Positions 56,661-64,000 of a DNA stretch of 64,000 nucleotides are shown piece after piece; position 1 is the stretch's first letter; every line of letters starts with the position of its first letter. Origin of the DNA: Saprolegnia diclina VS20 (Eukaryota; Oomycota; Saprolegniomycetes; Saprolegniales; Saprolegniaceae). A model generated the notes under the pieces. The model was not told the DNA's origin. It saw only the letters and a program-made list of their open reading frames with translations, and searched no databases. Where the stretch lies: assembly GCF_000281045.1 (NCBI RefSeq), contig NW_008246104.1, forward strand, positions 160,557 through 224,556, read 5' to 3'. The position numbers and the translations under genes are program-made.

Positions 56661-57249
56661 TGTCAACCTGCGCGAGAACGTAGGAGAGGTGCAATGGCGT
56701 CGCCGCGTCAACGACGGCTTCGACAAAAAAGTGGCACGCGAACTTCGAACTTCGGTTTTCATGGGCACCTTGTATGGGCAACACCCAGGTCATTCCTTCT
56801 TTGCGACCCGCATCACGATGGGGCCAGTGGGAACACACGACGCGCGGGAATTACACCCGCCGTGTCTGGTCGAGCCGCCGCGGTTGCCTGTGAACAGCCA
56901 TTCCACGGTCCAACGGCCGAGCCCTCCGCGGCCGTCCATCTTCGATATGCGATCATCAACAAGTACGGTGCAGCCGCAAGCATTACCATACTAGTCATAT
57001 TGGAGGACGCGGCCGGCGCGATGCGTCCGTCAAGATCCAGCGGTTGGTTGCGAAGACGATGCTGGTACGTGGGTAGATTGAGGCAAGGGTATATAAGAGA
57101 TGTATTTCTTATATACCCTTGATTGAGGGCAGATCCAGGCGCAGAGCATGATGCACGCGGTTGCGATCTTCCGACATGGACGCTGATTGGTGCATTCGCA
57201 TGGCCAATCGTTGGTGGGAACCAATCGTTGCGATTCAAACGGCAATCTC
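56661..57249. other. Divergent intergenic region
   Basis: Long frames (56220-57122 plus, 56813-57238 minus) lack domains. The region holds the strong hairpin at 57086-57123, and CCAAT motifs (57185, 57203, 57220) lie within 65 bases of the next ATG. Confidence 0.45.
57086..57123. repeat. 15-bp-arm perfect inverted repeat with TATA in both arms
   Basis: CAAGGGTATATAAGA is followed by eight bases and then its exact complement TCTTATATACCCTTG. TATATAAG occurs in both arms, so each strand has a TATA box. It lies between divergent genes, about 130 bases before the ATG at 57250. Confidence 0.8.
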
Positions 57250-58323
57250 ATGCGCAACACGGCGAGCCTCTTCACGCCGACGAGTACGCTCGAGTGCGCG
57301 CTGCGCAAGAAGTGCGTTCCGTGCTGTTACAAGATCCTCGTCCATGGCACGCCGGACATGGAGCCCAACCAGCGCCCGGAGCTCTGCCCGCGCTCGGCCT
57401 TCGAGGTCCGCCCGTCGCCAGTCCTCCTGTCGCCGAGCATGAGCACGCTCGTCGTGCAGGACCCGTCGCTCTCGTTTGCATGGTCGATTCGCTCGCATGT
57501 GGCGTCGCTGCATGTCATGCTAGCCGAAGCCAAGGCGACGATCTTCAAGACGTACCCCGAGACCTCGAAGCGCGTCAAGAAGCTCGACAACAAGGTCCAT
57601 TTCGAGTCGGCGATGGCGGACGTAGGCGATTTTGGCACGTTTGACTGTGTCATTTGGAACTTCCCCAACGTCGACGACGCCGAAGTCTTCTTCGAGCACG
57701 TGCGCATTACGGAGAACAATGGCCAGATCCACATTTCGTGCCCGCTCGGCCAGAGCGCCGACTTTATCGCGGCGGCTGCGGCGGCGGGCTTCAAGCACCT
57801 GGGCACGCTTGTCTTTGACCGATGCTCGTTCCCGGGCTACAAGGTGTCGCTCGAGTGCGAGACGCTCGTCTTTACGACAAGCGCGGCGACAACGACGGTC
57901 GTCTTTGATTCGTCGATTGCGGTTGCTACCTGCGGCGATTGGACGCCGGAGCAGTGGACGGCGGCGCCGACCATCGTGCCCATGACCCCGACTGTGCTCG
58001 CGAGCATCGAAGCGCTTTTGTGCGACAAGAGCAACTTTCCCAAGAAGGAAAAGCCCGTCAAGAAAGCCAAGGCCGACGACGTCGACGACAGTGAGATCGT
58101 GAGCAAGATGAGCAAGAGAAAGGCGGCAGCGAAGAAGAAGAGAGACGAGGTCGAGGAGGACGAGGTCGATTACGTCGAGATGTACAACCTCAAGCCAAAG
58201 GGCAAGAAGCACAAGGTGCTCCGGAAGCTCGACTATGAGTCCAACCAAGAGGGCAAGCTCCGCCCGACCAAGCGAAAGCTTCCCGTCCGAATGGAAAACG
58301 GCAGAGCCAAGATGGGCTGGTAA
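57250..58323 (+). CDS. Rossmann-fold protein, BMT5-like 25S rRNA uridine methyltransferase candidate
   Basis: Intronless, 357 residues from the ATG at 57250. After a cysteine-containing start (CALRKKCVPCCYKILVHG) comes a Rossmann-like core: MSTLVVQDPSLSFAWSIRSH VASLHVMLAEAKATIFKTYP ETSKRVKKL, KVHFESAMADVGDFGTFDCV IWNFPNVDDAEVFFEHV, GQIHISCPLGQSADFIAAAA AAGFKHLGTLVFDRCSFPGY. The FD.v.fNFP element, the strand-helix order and the final f...PGY match the DUF2431/BMT5 family (N3-methylation of 25S rRNA). The SAM-binding glycine loop (GxGxxSF) is replaced by VQDPSLSFAWS, so activity is uncertain. The C-terminal 100 residues are Lys-rich (KKEKPVKKAKADD, KMSKRKAAAKKKRDEVEEDE, KGKKHKVLRKL), fitting the nucleolus. 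The frame is open upstream without ATG. Confidence 0.55.
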   Translation: MRNTASLFTPTSTLECALRKKCVPCCYKILVHGTPDMEPNQRPELCPRSAFEVRPSPVLLSPSMSTLVVQDPSLSFAWSIRSHVASLHVMLAEAKATIFKTYPETSKRVKKLDNKVHFESAMADVGDFGTFDCVIWNFPNVDDAEVFFEHVRITENNGQIHISCPLGQSADFIAAAAAAGFKHLGTLVFDRCSFPGYKVSLECETLVFTTSAATTTVVFDSSIAVATCGDWTPEQWTAAPTIVPMTPTVLASIEALLCDKSNFPKKEKPVKKAKADDVDDSEIVSKMSKRKAAAKKKRDEVEEDEVDYVEMYNLKPKGKKHKVLRKLDYESNQEGKLRPTKRKLPVRMENGRAKMGW

Positions 58324-58712
58324 AGGCCAGTCCTCGAGGCTGCTCCACGGCGTCTCTGCATACTCTGAAATTCCAATATAAAAACTTGTACTAGCATCCC
58401 TGAGTCATCATGCCCGAGTACTGGTTGCCATGCATCGTGGCAATCTTAGAGCAGTAACCTACGTTCTGATTGGCCAAATGGTGGTCAATAGGCGCTAGGT
58501 TAATCCACGTTTATGTACAACGTCGGCACGTTAAACGCTACGTGAACTTGTGCAGCGGCGAAGGAACTTGCATGCAACGGCGCCTGCCCACACGGCGTCA
58601 TGCCCGACCGCAGTGAAACCCAGAGACAAGTGCACCACGTCCTATTTCGTCTCGAAGAGCGAGGATGCCCGTGTCAAACGGAGTATAATCACGTCGCATA
58701 TGCTGTTTAAAC
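58324..58712. other. Intergenic, nothing recognised
   Basis: About 390 bases; one CCAAT/ATTGGCCAA motif near 58468. No other feature was seen. Confidence 0.45.
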
Positions 58713-60131
58713 ATGCTGACTCGATGCTTCAACGCGTCAAAGTCGCAGTGCATTTTCGCGATGGAGACGGGCACATGGATGCTGGACGAGAGCGCGCTCT
58801 TGGACCTCATGATCTTTCCGGACGCTTTGGACGAATCGGCATGTGTCTCGAGCGGTGCTCGGAGCAGCGAAGAGTTCAAGCAGCGGGAGCGAGCGCGCAA
58901 GGTCCAGTACCGCAAGCGGCTCAAGGACGAAGCGACGAACCTTGCGCAGCTCGCGCATCGGCTTGGATGCGACCGCGACCGCCTCCTTCTTCGCCAACAA
59001 GAACGTCGGCGTAAGAAAGAGCTGCCAACCGAGCGCGACGCCATTGCGCGCTGGTCCGCGACGGCCAAAGTACACGTGGCTCGCCATCCTCGTGGCTGCT
59101 CACGTCATCGTAGGAGCTCCGAGAACACAACACGGCCGCGATGCACCTCAACCAGAGTCTTCGCGAGAGCCTTCGGCACCAAATCAACCTCGTCATGTCG
59201 TACCAGCGCACGCTCTTCCACATGGTCGGTCCATCTCGAAGGTCCCGCCATCGGCTCATATTCATGTCCAGAACCTCGCGCTTGCCAAGGACGATTGGCG
59301 CTCGAGCATCTACCGCATGCTTCACGCGCATTTGCACGAGGGTGTGCACGGCGATGTACGCTCAATGTGGGTACGTTTCTGCGTATGTCGAGTCGAACTC
59401 AAAGTTACGAGCTCGTAGGAACGCGCGACCGAGTCGGAGAACCGATGCCACGTGACGCTCAACGCGTCACAGACTGACATTGCGCACGTCGATGTCATTC
59501 GATGCTCGCGGCGCCAAGGCGTCTCGCCCAGCGACACCGCGGACGCCATTTGGCGCCGCCTCACCGGCGAAAGCACGCAGAACGTGCCCAACACGCGCAT
59601 CGCCCAAGTAAATCTTCGCGCTCTCTCGCACCTGCCACCTCACTGTTGCATGGGCGATGGCGTAGCGGCTTGAAACGCTGGATCATGCAACGTGCTGCAC
59701 GCGCGTCTACTTTTGCGACGACACGGCGCCGTTTGCGCTCAACGTGGTGCAGCACCGGTATCGAACCGTGTACCACTTGTCACTACGGACGTCCATCATG
59801 TGTAGATATGACTTTTTTGACAAGCACGTCATCGTCTACCGGACGCTCGAGACGCCGTTCAGTGACGTCTTCCAACACGACGTTCTCCAGTGGCACGTCA
59901 TGTGCTGGGTTGAAGTCACGCCCGACGGCGACGACACGCGCATCTGCGAGTACATTCGGTACAAGCAGGTCGGCGCCGGCGGTATCCTCCCGCTGCTGCT
60001 CGGGTGTACGTCCGCAAGCGTTGTTCTCTGGTCATCGCACAACGTGTCATATAGGTCAAGCCGACGCAGCGCAGCTCAAAGCGTGGATGGAGCATGTTGT
60101 CTCGAGTCTCTACAGCTGCTGTGCCGCCTAG
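58713..60131 (+). CDS. bZIP-like plus START-like domain protein (oomycete type)
   Basis: The first exon has MDE-type acidic start (METGTWMLDESALLDLMIFP at 58761; an upstream in-frame ATG is at 58713), then a basic helical stretch (EEFKQRERARKVQYRKRLKD EATNLAQLAHRLGCD... QQERRRKKELPTERDAIARW) resembling a bZIP without the usual asparagine. After a junction, HIHVQNLALAKDDWRSSIYR MLHAHLHEGVHGDV, CHVTLNASQTDIAHVDVIRC SRR, VSPSDTADAIWRRLTGE, VYFCDDTAPFALNVVQHRYR TVYH, DFFDKHVIVYRTLETPFSDV FQHDVLQWHVMCWVEVTPDG and IRYKQVGAGGILPLLLG form a START-like ligand pocket. It closes QADAAQLKAWMEHVVSSLYS (stop 60129-60131). This pairing is a large family in oomycetes. The function is unknown, probably lipid-responsive transcription control (inference). 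Junctions near 59065 and 59375 are approximate. Confidence 0.7.
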
Positions 60132-60189
60132 TGCGCTTCTTGTCCGTGTATATGTACAAACGAGTTGTGGTGTTGCCAACTGTCGGGTG

Positions 60190-61987
60190 TTATGAGGACG
60201 ACCGCATCGTCCATGTCTCGAGCGGGTCGTCGGCCAAAATGAGCGCGCCAGCCTGCGTGATGTAGTTGCCCTTGAGGTATTTGGCGCGGTGCGACGCGAG
60301 CTTCAGGTTGGCGAGAAGCTGGTCGGCTACGTATTGTGTCAAGCCCCACAAAAGAGACATAGAGGTGTGGCCTACGTGGAGGTGACCATGCGTGGCTCAA
60401 GAGGCCAGGCGTTTTGAAGCGAGCCTTGGCGTCGCGCATCGCTTCGCACTCGGTTCGGACGCGCGCAATCGTGTGGAACGTTGCGAGGCAGCTCCACACG
60501 TCCTTGTGCCCATGCTCGTTCGCGAGGTCAAGCGGGGACTTGCCACACTTGTCTCGTAAATGCGGGTCTCCCTCGTGCTAGCCTCCATATTCCGTAAGTC
60601 GATAGAATGATACATCAGATGATGGAGGTACCCGAAGCAGGTGGACGACAGCGTCCTTGAGGCCAAACCGAGCGCATTCATGCAGTGCCGTGACACCATA
60701 CGTGTTCTACAAACGTCGTGGCACCCCTCGTGAGCAATACGAGGCTCATACCGCGTGATTCGCCAAGGCGCCGTGTGTGAGAAGCACCTCTTGCGTCGCC
60801 GTTGCTTGCGTGGCAATGGTGACCCAGGGCAAGGTCTTCTGACGTGGCGGCACATCACGCCACGTAAAGTGCAACGCCGTGTCTTGATTCGCTGTTGCGA
60901 GCTGCGGGTCGGCGCCGGCCTGCAAGAGTGCGGTGACCACTTGCACGTTGTGCAGCCGGGCCGCCAGCATGAGTGGCGTGAGTGCGACGCTAACGCAGTC
61001 GTATCAACGCGCAGGATATGTATGGCTCATTTACATACTCAAAGCTCTTTTTTGCCTCGATCGAGATGGTTTTGCGCAAAGCGTCGTAGTTGACGGGGAG
61101 ATTGACGTCGATAAAATCATGCTGCGTGACAAGCAAGACGGCCTCGCTACACGACTACAGTGTCGACTACATGGACAGCTTCTCTCGCACCGTGTCCGGC
61201 CTTCGAGGAGGGCGCGCCAGAACGCTTCGACGGCTTGAATATCGCCTTGAAGAGTCGCAAGCCGGTGTTGCCGCGCTTGCGAGTCCTTTTTTAACGCGGC
61301 TCTACGCCCATTGTCGATAGGATGAGCGATGGTTTGATACATGATGTACGCTTTGTCGTCGAGAACGCCGAGGAGATTGGTCGCCAAGAAGTGTAGCTTT
61401 CCTTGCTAAACACACATTTTGGCTGATATGGATGTGGCGTGAAAGAGAACCTCGAGCGTGTGCAAGCAGTCTTCGTACGCTGACGAGGCTGGTGGAAGTC
61501 GACTGGTGGACGCCGACGACGTGTGGAGAAAAATGAGCTGCTTCTTAGCCGACGCCTGCAGCTCGCGCTCCTTCTCTCGGCGTAGCTAGCCAGCCTTTCT
61601 TTTGAGATCGCTTAAATGTGTTGCACCGTACTTGGGAGCCTGGAATAGGGTACGGGTGTTTGATGGACCGCAAATGGTACATGCCCGTCGTATCGACGGG
61701 CCCGAGTGGCGGTGCTGAAATGGCTGCGAGCTCGCGCACTTCGGAGGCCGACAGAGACGGCTGCTTGTCGCTGTAAATACCCCGGAAGATTGTCGGGTCG
61801 TTTGGTGCTGCAACGTCGACAAGGTGCTGCAGTTGATGCTGCATAGCATTGGTTTGGGTCACGCGAACATCCTGCTCGCCACCGGTTAGAGTGAAGAGAG
61901 AGGGTTGCGTATCGCACGTACGGTCTCTTGTCGAATCCTCTCGCGCGTCAAGAGCTCGCCCTTCGTGAGCTGGCGCCGCGGGCCCAT
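60190..61987 (-). CDS. Ankyrin-repeat protein
   Basis: Six or so exons. The start MGPRRQLTKGELLTRE (ATG 61987) and the join to DVRVTQTNAMQHQLQHLVDV AAPNDPTIFRGIYSDKQPSL are clear. Then come REKERELQASAKKQLIFLHT, LGVLDDKAYIMYQTIAHPID NGRRAALKKDSQARQHRLAT LQGDIQAVEAFW, and ankyrin repeats: LTPLMLAARLHNVQVVTALL QAGADPQLA, TALHFTWRDVPP..., YGVTALHECARFGLKDAVVH LLR and KCGKSPLDLANEHGHKDVWS CLATFH. The C-terminal exon is DQLLANLKLASHRAKYLKGN YITQAGALILADDPLETWTM (stop at 60190). It probably acts as a scaffold. One repeat carries an insert around TWRDVPPRQKTLPWVTIATQ. No catalytic domain was recognised. Confidence 0.72.
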
Positions 61988-62906
61988 CCTGGCGCTACCC
62001 ACGGTTTCAAGATCTAAAAACATCCTCTTTCAATAGCATGCCATTGTGGCATTTGCTAAGGTCAATGATCATTAGTTCACCGGGTCAGCACGGGAGCTGA
62101 TTGGAGCGAAGTGTTTGCTAGTGACTATAGTAAGCTTAATACGAGGATGCGACTAGCCCTCCTATGGATCTAAGCGCGTAGCACGCTCTGGTACATCCTG
62201 TCGCGCTTTCACATGTAAGAAAGGCAGCCCTCGAAATTCCAGACGTATCTCTGGGCGCGAAAAGAAGACCAGATTCATGTCTGATTCGGCGCCACACCGG
62301 TTAACGAGCTCGACGCTGCTGTGCAATATGAATGATGTGCAATGTGAACCATGCCGCGTATCTGGAGCATCTTTGAACCTGAAAGCTGCAGTTTGCGGTC
62401 CAGACCATCAAGTCTCTTGATGCACAAGTTGTATAGTCAACTCAGTTCAGTGCTCAGCTCAGCACTTGATCTATGTAGCCAACTTCAACCGGCGCGATCT
62501 TGCGCGCAATCCGCGACTTTGTCGCAACCATTGCTGATTGGTTGGTGCACTGATCCCTGCGCGCCGATTGGTCCGCTTTGCATCGTACGAAAAGATACTG
62601 CTGGTCGGCGTGCGACGTCATGCTTTTGCCGGCGCTGCGTCACCGCTGGCGTCCCACACTCGATATTCACTGGCCAAGAGAAGCAACTCGAGACGCACGC
62701 AGCATGCGGCTCCTCGCAGGACGCCATCTCGATGGTCGATGGCCTTGGAATCTGTGAGATTCCCATGTGCTCAGATCATGACGCGGCGCGAGAAGCCGGG
62801 CGTAAAAATAGAGAGATGCCTAATTAGGACAAAAAGCCTCGCGTTGCCAGATCTTGGCGTTTGTATCCAATCGCATCTTGTTCATTTTCGGAAAGTCGCG
62901 AGCTCG
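61988..62906. other. Intergenic, nothing supported
   Basis: About 920 bases, the longest unexplained stretch apart from the repeats. A 158-codon plus frame (62351-62827) and a minus frame (62485-62766) have no family, membrane or intron features. CCAAT-type motifs occur at 62092 and 62540. Confidence 0.4.
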
Positions 62907-64000
62907 ATGGTGCTCCTGCGGGTCGTCGACGTGATCGCCGACATCTTTGCGCAGATCGGACCGCAGCACAACACGCCATCGAATGAGCTCGTACCTGACA
63001 AGTTCCGCAGGTACGCATCCGCCTGCATGGGCGAACGCGAGGCTACATGCATCATCTTGTAGCAAGTGGTATCTCTCGCCATGGCAGCACGCATTCGAGT
63101 TTGTGTGCTATATGAGCATCCTCATCCCGCTGAGCATCTACAGCTACCAGTGCGCGATCCAGCACCCGATGTGGAGGGCGCAGCGGCCCGTGCGCAAGGC
63201 CACGCCCCTCGATTTGGCGCTTGGCGTGGGCACCGGCGTGTCCTATATCGCGGTACGCTCGTCCACGCCATGACCTGTGTTTATGCTCACGATGCACGAT
63301 AGATTGTCTACTACAAGGCGCTAGCGCCGGGCATGTGGCGGCTGCCGTACGCGCTTCAGCCGTGCCACACCCTCACGCTGCTCTTGACGCTGCTCACCGT
63401 GGCGCGCGGCAAGACGGCCAATCTCTTGTTCCAGGTATTGCGACTCTGGCTCTGTCCTGATCACGCTCATGTCGCCGCGTAGGTGTACGTGACCATGTCA
63501 TGGTCGTCGGTGCTGGCGCTGAGCTTTCCCGACATGAGCGACTACGAACACTGGGTGCGAGGACGTCTTGTGACAGCTTTGATGGATGGCTCACTATGCA
63601 ATGCGTAGGGCGACTGCTTCAACTACTTTTATGAGCACATTATGATGCTGCTCGTGCCTTTTGTGCTTTGGGTACGGCTTGCGCACTCGCCTGCATGAGC
63701 CTCACAGACCGCTCATGTTGCTTATAGCACACGGGGCGCTTCGACTACATTGGCAGCCCGAGCTGGATCATGTTTGGCTTCACATTCATCGCGCTCTACC
63801 ACGCTGCGATCCTGCAGATCGTTGTGCTCGTCACCGAAATCAACGTGGCAACGCTCATGGTATGCTCTGATTGGCGGCGACGATCGATGACGAGCCGATG
63901 CATTTAGACGCCACCGGCCATCCTCAAGGACATTGGCATTTATTACCGGCCGGCGCAATATTTGATTTGCTTTACGCTACATTGGCTCTACAACGGCGTC
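62907..64000 (+). CDS. TMEM164-family membrane protein, cut by window end
   Basis: From the ATG at 62907 (MVLLRVVDVIADIFAQIG) short exons give a multi-span protein: AFEFVCYMSILIPLSIYSYQ, PLDLALGVGTGVSYIA, MWRLPYALQPCHTLTLLLTL LTVARG, WSSVLALSFPDMSDY, NYFYEHIMMLLVPFVLW, FDYIGSPSWIMFGFTFIALY HAAILQIVVLVTEINVATLM and TPPAILKDIGIYYRPAQYLI. The LnPCH motif (LQPCHT), the Y.eH...ivP and the YH...Lqi...lTEvN signatures match TMEM164. In animals that protein is an acyltransferase making ether phospholipids, with the Cys of PCH essential; the Cys is present here. The 3' end lies beyond 64000. Introns are short, with acceptors TAG at about 63060, 63480 and 63608. Confidence 0.82.

Noticed and set aside
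56220-57122. 300-codon plus-strand frame overlapping the second FYVE gene
   Set aside because: Its first half is antisense to clear FYVE-gene coding sequence and the rest has no recognisable content or start.
62351-62827. 158-codon plus frame
   Set aside because: No family, irregular codon use and no promoter or intron signals; the opposite strand is equally open.

Overview
This window is nuclear DNA of a eukaryote with a compact genome. Genes sit 20 to 900 bases apart on both strands. Most are split by very short introns (about 40 to 70 bases, GT...TAG), and third codon positions are strongly G/C. At least one promoter matches the oomycete initiator plus flanking element (GCTCATTTCC plus a T-run just before an ATG). 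The family mix also points that way: a bZIP-START-like protein, FYVE proteins with a long tail and GAF-like domain, and an organelle-type peptide deformylase. My inference is a saprolegnialean oomycete (Achlya, Saprolegnia, Thraustotheca or Aphanomyces type); species is not claimed. All multi-exon models were spliced by eye, so the outer ends are more reliable than each internal junction.

Layout. 0.4-8 kb: ketopantoate hydroxymethyltransferase (panB), a secretory-pathway membrane protein with a torsin/LAP1-like luminal domain, arginase, a Josephin deubiquitinase and an MNN1-type mannosyltransferase. 8.0-11.4 kb is the repetitive part: a 422 bp foldback element, a broken hAT-like transposase relic and a 766 bp assembly gap. 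11.5-21.2 kb: a GyrI-like effector-binding protein, DHX35-type DEAH helicase, an ankyrin-DHHC palmitoyltransferase, a CAX-type Ca2+/H+ exchanger and a myeloid leukemia factor homologue. 21.9-27.3 kb: CDK5RAP1/MiaB-type methylthiotransferase and several small proteins. 27.9-37.7 kb: Ariadne RBR ubiquitin ligase, a voltage-gated K+ channel with a cyclic-nucleotide-binding-like tail, and two APC amino-acid transporters arranged tail to tail.

38.5-49.1 kb: a proline-rich protein with a lipase-like N-terminus, a LicD/fukutin-like membrane protein, peptide deformylase, JMJD7-type hydroxylase, an unrecognised three-exon gene, XPB/ERCC3 helicase and a SnoaL-like protein. 49.1-56.7 kb: a kinase with an apparent N-terminal DIX domain next to two tandem FYVE/GAF-like paralogues. 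57.2-64 kb: a BMT5-like rRNA methyltransferase candidate, a bZIP-START-like protein, an ankyrin protein and a TMEM164 homologue cut by the window end.

The genes are mostly unrelated housekeeping, signalling and transport functions, with no operon logic. The neighbourhoods that look functionally or evolutionarily linked are the APC transporter pair, the FYVE pair, and several very short divergent promoters with CCAAT motifs. The most unusual items are the DIX-kinase fusion, the torsin/LAP1-like protein, the LicD-like protein with a degraded acidic motif, and short palindromes (ATCCGGAT type and GTATCAASTTGATAC) that recur outside coding sequence.
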